Assembly: GCA_003560455.1 (NCBI GenBank)
Contig: PWIL01000143.1
Span: forward strand, 1 to 6,226
From: Mollicutes bacterium
Lineage (GTDB): Bacteria > Bacillota_I > Bacilli_A > RF39 > UBA660
Direction of reading: 5' to 3'
DNA: 6,226 nucleotides
The translations under genes were made by a program, and so were the position numbers. Below, piece by piece: positions 1 through 4,910 of this stretch. The number at the start of each line of letters is the position of its first letter. The stretch's first letter is position 1. The notes under the pieces were generated by a model. That model saw nothing but the letters and a program-made list of their open reading frames with translations. It searched no databases and was not told the DNA's origin.

Positions 1-204
1 AAGGGAGACAGCCGGTATGGGGCACCTGCCCATAAAATAAACTACAAAATAGTTGATCGACGTCCTGGTGATATAGCAACTAGTTATGCTGATGTCAAAA
101 AAGCTAATCTTGAACTAGGTTTTAAAACTGAATTTGATATTAATGATATGGTTAGAGATAGTTGGAATTTTAAAAAAAAAGAATTAATTTTTTTTGAAAA
201 ATAA
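1..204 (+). CDS. galE: UDP-glucose 4-epimerase, C-terminal end (partial)
   Basis: The reading frame is open from the first base and ends at TAA 202-204, giving the last 67 residues. From about base 34 it reads as a GalE C-terminus: KINYKIVDRRPGDIATSYAD, then KKANLELGF and NDMVRDSWNF. The RRPGD and DMVRDSWN blocks are typical of bacterial GalE, a cytoplasmic NAD-dependent SDR enzyme that interconverts UDP-glucose and UDP-galactose for the Leloir pathway and surface glycans. The final residues (lysines, then ELIFFEK) depart from the usual GalE tail. The first ~11 codons (KGDSRYGAPAH) do not look like GalE and are GC-rich, so the left edge may be a junction or an assembly artefact. A second galE 3' end lies near 4669-4722. 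Family assignment is secure; the symbol rests on the C-terminus only. Confidence 0.88.
   Translation, partial: KGDSRYGAPAHKINYKIVDRRPGDIATSYADVKKANLELGFKTEFDINDMVRDSWNFKKKELIFFEK
140..169 (+). repeat. Direct repeat, left copy, inside galE 3' end
   Basis: This 30-base stretch encodes the NDMVRDSWN block of galE. It recurs at 4679-4708 in the same orientation with 28 of 30 bases identical; the two differences fall in the Val and Arg codons. It may be one attachment or recombination site of the segment between the copies. Confidence 0.8.
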
Positions 205-221
205 TTAATTTTTCTTTTTTT
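182..221 (+). terminator. Rho-independent terminator of galE
   Basis: AATTAATT at 182-189 pairs with AATTAATT at 203-210. The stem continues inward with T/A pairs (191-193 with 199-201). It is followed by a T-rich tract at 211-221 (TTTCTTTTTTT). The stem holds no G-C pair, so strength is uncertain, but position over the galE stop and the T-tract fit a terminator. Confidence 0.55.
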
Positions 222-231
222 ATGCTTGTTG

Positions 232-260
232 TTGACTAAAGAACAAACGTTCGATATAAT
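232..260 (+). promoter_or_regulatory. Sigma-A-type promoter of the first RhuM-like gene
   Basis: The -35 TTGACT (232-237) and the -10 TATAAT (255-260) are separated by exactly 17 bases. Both hexamers are at or one base from consensus. A strong SD, AGGAGG (267-272), and the ATG at 278 follow. Confidence 0.85.
241..252. promoter_or_regulatory. LexA/SOS-type operator inside the promoter spacer
   Basis: GAACAAACGTTC is a perfect GAAC-N4-GTTC dyad and matches the inner part of the Bacillus LexA (DinR) consensus CGAACRNRYGTTYC. The outermost bases differ (A and G instead of C and C). It sits between the -35 and the -10, where a bound repressor would block RNA polymerase. SOS control is inferred from the motif and its position. 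Confidence 0.6.
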
Positions 261-277
261 GTAATTAGGAGGATTTT

Positions 278-604
278 ATGACTAAAGAAATAGAAACAAA
301 TCAAGAATTTTTATTATATAAAAATGCAAATGATGAAATAAAGATTCAAGTTTTATTAATAAACAATGATATATGGTTAACGCAAAGTCTTATGGCAGAT
401 TTATTTGATACTACAAAAAGAAATATTGGACTACATTTGCAAAATATTTATAAAGATAATGAATTGTGTGAGAAAGCAACTAAGAAGGATTGCTTCCTAG
501 TTCGAAAAGAAGGATCAAGAGAAGTAAAAAGAACGGTGAAGGTGTATAACTTAGAAGCTATTATTTCTGTTGGATTTATGAGAAAAACAATTAGTTTTTT
601 TTGA
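278..604 (+). CDS. RhuM-family protein, N-terminal part only (truncated)
   Basis: The 108-residue product has the N-terminal pattern of RhuM-family proteins: a short beta-rich start (IKIQVLLINNDIWLTQ, residues 21-36), the helix-turn-helix-like MADLFDTTKRNIGLHLQNIY (39-58), and VKVYNLEAIISVGF (88-100). RhuM proteins usually run to about 300 residues or more, so most of the protein is missing. After ISVGF the family normally reads like RVKS...FRxWA, but here the frame reads MRKTISFF and meets TGA after a run of eight T. The same frame resumes with EYVIRERLNK (about 620-650), resembling the later family block ending DERLK, which suggests deletion plus decay. The start is set by AGGAGG five bases upstream. 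The molecular function of RhuM is unsettled; these genes are common on islands and near restriction or toxin genes. The product is probably non-functional. Confidence 0.75.
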   Translation: MTKEIETNQEFLLYKNANDEIKIQVLLINNDIWLTQSLMADLFDTTKRNIGLHLQNIYKDNELCEKATKKDCFLVRKEGSREVKRTVKVYNLEAIISVGFMRKTISFF

Positions 605-642
605 GGATATTTTATTTTTATAGAGTATGTTATTAGAGAAAG

Positions 643-667
643 ATTAAACAAAAGTTTAATTTTTTTT
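643..667 (+). terminator. Possible rho-independent terminator after the RhuM remnant
   Basis: ATTAAAC (643-649), loop AAAA, GTTTAAT (654-660), then seven T (661-667). The stem is perfect over seven pairs but has only one G-C pair, so it is weak. Confidence 0.5.
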
Positions 668-715
668 ATTTTAAAAAGGTGTTGAATTAAAGATGATGAA
701 ATTTCTAAAAAAAGC

Positions 716-736
716 AATGTGCAAAAAATGCACATT
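716..736. other. Small hairpin in the gap before the antitoxin gene
   Basis: AATGTGC (716-722) and GCACATT (730-736) form a perfect seven-pair stem around the loop AAAAAAT. No T-tract follows, so it is not a standard terminator. Role unknown. Confidence 0.4.
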
Positions 737-814
737 ACAAATTCAAAAAATCAGTAAAATTTTGATTATTAATTTTTTAAATAATGATAAGAGATTATAG
801 AAATTAAAAACCTA

Positions 815-853
815 TGTAACAAAGTTTCCTCACTTTGAAGAAAAAAAGTTACA
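815..853. promoter_or_regulatory. Nested inverted repeats at the antitoxin promoter (putative operator)
   Basis: TGTAAC (815-820) is mirrored by GTTACA (848-853), and inside it CAAAGT (820-825) is mirrored by ACTTTG (832-837) around TTCCTC. The right arm coincides with the likely -35 of the antitoxin promoter. AbiEi antitoxins are known to autorepress by binding inverted repeats at their promoter. This site is therefore a reasonable operator candidate, by inference only. Confidence 0.45.
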
Positions 854-876
854 AAATAGCAAAAATTTGTTATAAT
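848..876 (+). promoter_or_regulatory. Promoter of the AbiEi/AbiEii-like pair
   Basis: A perfect -10 TATAAT (871-876) lies 17 bases after GTTACA (848-853), which matches the -35 consensus at four of six positions. The SD CAGGAG (885-890) and the ATG at 898 follow. Confidence 0.6.
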
Positions 877-897
877 TGTGTTGTCAGGAGTGATATT

Positions 898-1554
898 ATG
901 AATAATTTTAAAAAAAAGATATTTGAATATATTAATCAAAAATATGAGTATAGTGATCCAATATTATTAAATGAATTATACTTAAATTTTGCAAATATAA
1001 AAAAAGGTACGATTAGACAGATTGTAAGACGGCTTGTAAATGAAGGTAAGATTTATAAAATTAAAAATGGTGTCTATACATTACCAAACCCTAATAGAAT
1101 TTTAAGTCAACCAAGTTTAAATATTAAAAAAGTGATTGAGAATAAATATATTGTTGATAAAAAAGGTAACAGGTTTGGCTATAAAAGTGGCATAAATTTT
1201 GCCAATAAGTTAGGTCTTACTTCACAAACAGCAAGTAAAGAAGTTATTTATTCTAATTTAGTTGCAAATAAAAAAAGAGAAGTGCCGATCAAAAATACTA
1301 AAATTATTATAAATGCTTCTAGAGTTAAAGTAATCAATGATAATTATAAGTTATTACAAGGATTGGATTTGCTAAATGATTTTGATAAATATTCTGAATA
1401 TAATTTGACTGATGCAAAAAAGGAAATAGCAAATATTTTAAATCAAGTAAATATGAGTGCGAAAGAGGTTGAATCTATCGTTAACCAATATCCCTTGAGC
1501 GCGCAACTTAATTTTTATAAAATAGGAGGAATGGGTGAGATTACATTTAAATAA
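898..1554 (+). CDS. AbiEi-like antitoxin (DUF6088 family) of a type IV toxin-antitoxin system
   Basis: The product has 218 residues. Residues ~5-62 look like a winged-helix DNA-binding domain: IFEYINQKYEYSD, a recognition-like KKGTIRQIVRRLVNEGKIYKI and the wing NGVYTLP. The block GYKSGINFANKLGLTSQT (94-111) is typical of DUF6088/AbiEi-type antitoxins. In this family the antitoxin opposes a nucleotidyltransferase toxin without a stable protein complex and represses its own operon. The ATG at 898 is preferred over the in-frame ATG at 835 because CAGGAG lies seven bases before it and the promoter -10 (871-876) falls downstream of 835. The last 20 bases overlap the toxin gene and carry its SD, so the two are translationally coupled. 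The gene looks intact although its toxin partner is not, so it may be an orphan antitoxin or a repressor of an empty operon. Confidence 0.82.
   Translation: MNNFKKKIFEYINQKYEYSDPILLNELYLNFANIKKGTIRQIVRRLVNEGKIYKIKNGVYTLPNPNRILSQPSLNIKKVIENKYIVDKKGNRFGYKSGINFANKLGLTSQTASKEVIYSNLVANKKREVPIKNTKIIINASRVKVINDNYKLLQGLDLLNDFDKYSEYNLTDAKKEIANILNQVNMSAKEVESIVNQYPLSAQLNFYKIGGMGEITFK
1524..1537 (+). promoter_or_regulatory. SD and GTG start of the toxin gene within the antitoxin gene
   Basis: AGGAGG (1524-1529) stands five bases before GTG (1535-1537). The ATG at 1531 is too close to the SD and belongs to the antitoxin frame (GGMGEITFK), which stops at 1554. So the toxin start is the GTG. Confidence 0.7.
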
Positions 1555-1903
1555 AGATGCCTTTAATGAAATAGTTTCCGCTGTGGTTGCTGAGTATGGA
1601 CTTAAGGATTTTCAGGTTGAAAAAGATTATTATGTTTCACTGTTATTAGAAAAAATGGTGAAAAAATCTTCGAATATTATTTTAGTTTTTAAAGGTGGAA
1701 CATCATTATCTAAATGTTATGGTATTATTGATAGATTTTCCGAAGATATTGATTTAGCTGTTATGTTTAATTCGAATAGAGTTAGTGATAGTAATCGAAT
1801 TAAATTAAAAACAATCATTATAAATACCATTTTCGATTTAAATATGAAATTAAATAATCCAGACGATGTTAGGTCAAGAAGAGATTATAATGAATATAAA
1901 TAA
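1535..1903 (+). CDS. AbiEii-like nucleotidyltransferase toxin, C-terminally truncated
   Basis: The 122-residue product carries the AbiEii/AbiGii (DUF1814-like) nucleotidyltransferase signature: FQVEKDYYVSLLL (26-38), then KGGTSLSK (53-60) and SEDIDLAV (69-76), with the acidic pair D71 and D73 of the GSx10DxD motif. VRSRRDYNEY (112-121) matches the later RSRRDYN block of the family. Full members have about 250-300 residues, so more than half is missing, including the later catalytic motifs and the helical C-terminal domain. Known members are GTP-binding or transfer nucleotides to tRNA ends. The family resemblance stops at the point where a minus-strand RhuM fragment begins, so the loss comes from a rearrangement at about 1893-1903. 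Expression signals are intact, but activity is unlikely. Confidence 0.8.
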   Translation: MRLHLNKDAFNEIVSAVVAEYGLKDFQVEKDYYVSLLLEKMVKKSSNIILVFKGGTSLSKCYGIIDRFSEDIDLAVMFNSNRVSDSNRIKLKTIIINTIFDLNMKLNNPDDVRSRRDYNEYK

Positions 1904-2342
1904 TGCTTTGCGCTTCATTACCTTTTAATTCAGTATCGATTCTACCCGCTATATCGATTAATTTAATTGTTTTCTCAAGGTATTCTAATCTTTTTTTGTT
2001 TATAGAGTATCCTTTAATCATATAATCCTTTAAGATTTTATTTGCCCATTTTCTAAAAATTATACCGTTTTGAGATTTAACTCTATAACCTACACTGATA
2101 ATAACATCTAAATTGTAAATTTTAGGTTTTCTTCCTCCAGTACTTTTATCGGAAATTCCGATAGAAGTCTCTTCATCCAATTCTCCCTCTTTAAAAATAT
2201 TAACAATATGCTCTGCTATTGTATTTTGCTTTACATCAAATAAATCTTTCATTTGGGTCTGAGTAAGCCAAACAGTCTCTTCCTTTAAATCAACTTCTAA
2301 TTTTACATCTTGATTTTCAAACAAAACAATTTCGTTTTTCAT
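1869..2342 (-). pseudogene. RhuM-family protein, N-terminal half, broken at both ends
   Basis: The 157-residue reading frame begins like RhuM proteins: VKLEVDLKEETVWLTQTQMK (13-32), DLFDVKQNTIAEHIVNIFKE (33-52), KIYNLDVIISVGYRVKSQNG (74-93), then FRKWANKILKDYMIKGYSIN (96-115). RLEYLEKTIKLIDIAGRID and GNEAQ follow, as in the long family members. After about residue 148 the family sequence is lost and the tail (YIHYNLFLT) is read from the antisense of the toxin gene. No SD is present upstream of the ATG: the bases there (CTTGAAAAACCGAG on the minus strand) belong to the next segment. Both its leader and its 3' half are therefore gone. It is not a copy of the RhuM fragment at 278, since the two share only scattered residues. 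Confidence 0.75.
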
Positions 2343-2364
2343 CTCGGTTTTTCAAGAAGAAAAA

Positions 2365-3111
2365 ATGGATGAACAAAAAGTTTTTTCAAATTATATAAAA
2401 TATGGTTCAATGCCCCAAACGGTTGAATTATTTAAAAAAAATCCAGAAGCGGTATATCCTTATTTGGATGGAGTTTATACTACGGTTGTCTATAAAGATA
2501 TTATTACGAGAAAAAGAATAAGGGATAAAATGATTTTGGAAAGTGTTATTAAATTTGTATTTGATAATATAGGTGCGCCCTTATCATCTAAAAAAATAAG
2601 CGATACATTAACAAGTATGAATCGGAAAACTAGTTATCATACGGTTGAAGAATACATATCAGCTTTTTTGGAAAGTTTTTTATTATATAAAGCTGAAAGA
2701 TTTGATGTTAAAGGAAAAAAACACTTGGCTACGGGATATAAGTATTATGTTGTTGATGTTGGCATCAGAAATTATTTGCTTGGAAAAAAATCAGGCAGTG
2801 ATCTTGGCCATATTCTAGAGAACATTGTCTATCTTGAGTTATTAAGAAGAGGTTATAAAGTATATGTTGGAAAATTTGACAATTTAGAAATCGATTTTGT
2901 TGTAGAAAATAATGATGGTATAAAATACTACCAAGTAGCTGTAACAACAAGAACCGAAGAAACATTAAAGCGGGAGTTAAATTCATTACAAAAAATAAAT
3001 GACCATTATCCAAAATATATTTTGACATTAGATATGGAACCTGAAATTGATTATAACGGGATTGTAAAAATAAATGTTATTGAGTGGTTGTTAGAAGATA
3101 TTAATAATTGA
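2365..3111 (+). pseudogene. AAA ATPase with DUF4143, C-terminal part only
   Basis: The 248-residue frame starts where the lid region of AAA_14-DUF4143 ATPases normally lies (NYIKYGSMPQTVELF, 9-23) and continues through GVYTTVVYKDIITRKRIRD (36-54), DNIGAPLSSKKISDTL (67-82), YKYYVVDVGIRNYLLG (125-140) and the terminal nuclease-like fold with LENIVYLELLRRG (151-163) and LEIDFVV (174-180). The P-loop domain of some 150 residues is absent, so it cannot bind ATP. The nuclease-like motif is D177...Q190-V-A192 instead of D...ExK, a form I recall as common in one branch of the family. The ATG at 2365 has no convincing SD. The in-frame codons before it are open only to a TGA at 2311, inside the antisense of the RhuM fragment. 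The break lies at about 2343-2361. In intact proteins the role is unsettled; they are often found in accessory regions. Confidence 0.75.
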
Positions 3112-3135
3112 ATGTGTAAAAAGACAAATAGAGTC

Positions 3136-3170
3136 CATACAAATTTAAAGTTAAGATTTAAATTTGTATG
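3136..3170. repeat. Perfect 14-bp inverted repeat (long hairpin)
   Basis: CATACAAATTTAAA (3136-3149) and TTTAAATTTGTATG (3157-3170) are exact reverse complements around a 7-base loop. The hairpin stands 24 bases after the stop of the truncated ATPase gene. No T-tract follows directly (ACAGCAAATT), so it is not a classic intrinsic terminator. It could still end transcription weakly, protect an mRNA end, or be a mobile-element remnant or recombination site. Confidence 0.7.
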
Positions 3171-3234
3171 ACAGCAAATTAAATTATATGTTTTTTCTTT
3201 AGTTCCGAAAAATGGAAAAAGGTTGGAGAGTTGA

Positions 3235-3262
3235 TTAATTAGGCGGAATTCCTCCTAATTAA
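3235..3262. repeat. 28-base near-perfect palindrome
   Basis: TTAATTAGG (3235-3243) mirrors CCTAATTAA (3254-3262), and the centre GGAATTCC (3245-3252) is itself palindromic. Only the pair 3244/3253 is mismatched. With almost no loop it resembles a protein-binding dyad more than an RNA hairpin. It lies about 100 bases before the full ATPase gene, beyond the likely core promoter. Minus-strand bases here read TTAATTAGGAGG, similar to the leader before the gene at 278 (TAATTAGGAGG), so it may come from a duplicated leader. Confidence 0.6.
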
Positions 3263-3360
3263 ACACGATGCCATTTAATCTTTTTGCCACTTAAGTTCAT
3301 AAAAGTATGAAAAGCATTGATTTTTTCGAATTTAACTGTTGTATTTAAGAGGGTGATAAT

Positions 3361-4641
3361 ATGAAAAGATTAATTACAGAAAAATTAATAAACTGGAAAA
3401 ATAAAGAAACAAAAAAGCCGTTAATTATAAATGGCGCTAGGCAAGTTGGGAAAACCTATATTATAAAAAAATTTGGTGAAGAGTTTTTTGATGATATGAT
3501 TTATATTAATTTTGAAACTAATCATGAATTAAATAGTCTAATTAATGATAATATTACACCTTTTTACATTATTGAAAAAATAGAACTATATTTTAATAAA
3601 AAAATTGGGAAAAACACTTTGATTTTTTTTGATGAAATACAAGCAAGTGAAAGAGCACTCACTTCTTTAAAGTATTTTTGTGAGGAAACTGAATATAATA
3701 TAATAGCAGCAGGATCATTATTAGGTGTTGCCATTAATAGGGAAGATTATTCGTTTCCAGTAGGTAAAGTGGAAGTACTACAAATGCATCCTTTGTCATT
3801 TGAGGAATTTTTGATTGCTATAGATCGCGAAAATTTAATTTCGGTAATTGAAAATAGTTTTCTTAATAATAAAAAAATTAATGATGCTATTCATAAAAAA
3901 CTAATTGAATTGTATAATACTTATTTGATTTTAGGCGGGATGCCAGAAGTAATAAAAACTTATATTGAAAAAAAGAGTATTATAGAAGCAAAAGAAATTC
4001 AATCCGCAATAATTGCTTCCTATATAAGTGATATGACAAAATACGCCAGTTCATCTAATTCAATTAAATTAATTGATACATATAATTCAATTCCACTTCA
4101 ACTGGCAAAGGAAAATAGAAAATTTCAGTACAAAGTTGTTGCAAAAGGCGGTACTGCTTCAATATTTGGTAATGCATTAAGTTTTCTTGAAAATGCGGGT
4201 ATAATAAATAAGTGTTATAAGGTAACGCCACAAACACCATTAGAAATGTATAAAGATATTACTTCTTTTAAGGTTTATATGGCTGATACCGGTTTGCTAG
4301 TGAATAAATCACAATTTCCTATGCATACAATTGCTAATAGTACATCAAAAGGACCAATTGTTGAAAATTATGTTGCTCAACAAATAGTTAGTTTGGAAAG
4401 AAAAATTTATTATTGGGAGTCATCTGGCAAAGCTGAAATTGATTTTATTCTTCAAACAGAAAAAGGGATAATCCCGATTGAAGTAAAAGCAACCATTCAT
4501 ACAAAATCAAGAAGTTTGCATGTGTATATGACGAAATATAAACCACCTTACGGAATAAAAGTTTCTGAAAAGAATTTTGGGCTTGAAAACAATGTTAAAT
4601 TGATTCCTTTATATGCATTATTTTGCTTAAAAAAAATATAA
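3361..4641 (+). CDS. AAA ATPase with C-terminal DUF4143 (complete)
   Basis: The 426-residue length is normal for this family. Walker A is GARQVGKT (25-32), Walker B is LIFFDEIQ (87-94, with D91 and E92), and AAGSLLG (116-122) is the sensor-like strand. GGMPEV (192-197) opens the lid and DUF4143 region. The C-terminal fold of the PD-(D/E)xK type shows E335 in VENYVAQQ, D361 in AEIDF and E374-V-K376, so all expected catalytic residues are present, unlike in the fragment at 2365. The protein is predicted to be cytoplasmic: I see no signal peptide or membrane segment. The start is supported by GAGGG (3349-3353) seven bases before the ATG. It stands alone: 249 bases separate it from the ATPase fragment, and a displaced galE end follows. 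Its substrate is unknown; the nuclease-like domain suggests nucleic acid, which is inference. It is a distant paralogue of the fragment at 2365, not a duplicate. Confidence 0.9.
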   Translation: MKRLITEKLINWKNKETKKPLIINGARQVGKTYIIKKFGEEFFDDMIYINFETNHELNSLINDNITPFYIIEKIELYFNKKIGKNTLIFFDEIQASERALTSLKYFCEETEYNIIAAGSLLGVAINREDYSFPVGKVEVLQMHPLSFEEFLIAIDRENLISVIENSFLNNKKINDAIHKKLIELYNTYLILGGMPEVIKTYIEKKSIIEAKEIQSAIIASYISDMTKYASSSNSIKLIDTYNSIPLQLAKENRKFQYKVVAKGGTASIFGNALSFLENAGIINKCYKVTPQTPLEMYKDITSFKVYMADTGLLVNKSQFPMHTIANSTSKGPIVENYVAQQIVSLERKIYYWESSGKAEIDFILQTEKGIIPIEVKATIHTKSRSLHVYMTKYKPPYGIKVSEKNFGLENNVKLIPLYALFCLKKI

Positions 4642-4668
4642 TTATGTTATAGTGTTATTGTAAGCGAT

Positions 4669-4722
4669 CCATTTTCTGTTAATGATATGGTAAGGGATAG
4701 TTGGAATTATGAGAAAACTTAA
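4669..4722 (+). pseudogene. galE 3'-end fragment (displaced C-terminus)
   Basis: Reading frame 4669-4722 gives PFSVNDMVRDSWNYEKT and stop, matching the GalE C-terminal block NDMVRDSWN at the left edge of the window. The tail YEKT looks more like an ordinary GalE end than the ELIFFEK tail of the left copy. No start codon or GalE sequence precedes it; upstream is the end of the ATPase gene. It is probably what remains of the original galE 3' end after insertion. Confidence 0.7.
4679..4708 (+). repeat. Direct repeat, right copy, in the galE remnant
   Basis: Same orientation as 140-169, 28 of 30 bases identical. The bases just outside differ clearly on both sides, so the shared block is sharply bounded. 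Confidence 0.8.
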
Positions 4723-4810
4723 TTTTTTTTTATTTAAAATAATATTTTGCAAATTAAAGATTAACTTTCTTGGCAAAACTAATGAAAAATAGCAAAGTAT
4801 CATTAAGTCT

Positions 4811-4828
4811 GTAAAAGTGTGATAAAAC
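4811..4828 (+). repeat. 18-base direct repeat, copy 1 (putative operator)
   Basis: GTAAAAGTGTGATAAAAC occurs here and again at 4843-4860 without a mismatch. The copies are 32 bases apart start to start, about three helical turns, so they face the same side of the DNA. They lie just upstream of the promoter of the UPF0158 gene. Confidence 0.65.
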
Positions 4829-4842
4829 GTTTTAAAAAGTTC

Positions 4843-4860
4843 GTAAAAGTGTGATAAAAC
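4843..4860 (+). repeat. 18-base direct repeat, copy 2 (putative operator)
   Basis: Exact copy of 4811-4828. Its right half also forms the left arm of an inverted repeat: TGATAAAAC (4852-4860) and GTTTTATCA (4866-4874), nine pairs around CTATT. Confidence 0.65.
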
Positions 4861-4890
4861 CTATTGTTTTATCAATATTTATAATATAAT
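4852..4890 (+). promoter_or_regulatory. Dyad and likely promoter of the UPF0158 gene
   Basis: The dyad TGATAAAAC/GTTTTATCA (4852-4874) covers the probable -35 TTGTTT (4864-4869). A consensus -10 TATAAT is at 4885-4890. The 15-base spacer is short; an overlapping TATAAT at 4880-4885 is an alternative. A regulator bound to the dyad would cover the -35. Confidence 0.45.
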
Positions 4891-4910
4891 AATACTAAGG
4901 AGTTGTTATT

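Larger units (their letters stand above)
140..4708 (+). mobile_element. Putative integrated segment bounded by galE 3'-end repeats
   Basis: Two galE 3' ends in the same orientation flank a run of accessory genes: RhuM fragments, a type IV toxin-antitoxin pair and AAA-DUF4143 ATPases. Islands that enter the 3' end of a gene often restore it with a new end and displace the old one to the far side, and this layout fits that. No integrase, transposase or terminal inverted repeat is visible. The segment may instead be a decayed remnant, or the product of recombination between two galE alleles. The boundaries are inferred. Confidence 0.4.

Noticed and set aside
595..602. Run of eight T before the stop of the first RhuM gene as a phase-variation switch
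   Set aside because: Adding or removing one T leads to another stop within about 20 codons in both alternative frames, so slippage would not restore a full RhuM protein.
602..604. TGA read as Trp (mycoplasma-type code)
   Set aside because: Trp is encoded by TGG throughout, and the truncated ATPase ends naturally at a TGA (3109-3111) where its family normally ends.
448..735. Minus-strand open frame of 95 codons
   Set aside because: It is antisense to the RhuM-like gene and its remnant, has no SD, and its Leu/Ile/Phe-rich product follows from AT-rich antisense sequence.
693..800. Small plus-strand frame beginning MMKFLKKAMC (35 codons)
   Set aside because: It has no SD, spans the small hairpin at 716-736, and is of a length expected by chance here.
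835..897. Earlier in-frame ATG as start of the antitoxin
   Set aside because: The promoter -10 (871-876) lies downstream of it and it has no SD, whereas the ATG at 898 has CAGGAG at the right distance.
2765..3028. Minus-strand open frame of 87 codons
   Set aside because: It lies wholly antisense to the clearly conserved DUF4143 region and shows no family features or SD.
4745..4778. TTTTGC...GCAAAA inverted repeat as a terminator after the galE remnant
   Set aside because: The arms are only six bases long with a 22-base loop and no T-tract follows.
4811..4860. Short repeats as a CRISPR array
   Set aside because: There are only two 18-base repeats separated by 14 bases, with no cas genes; operator repeats fit better.
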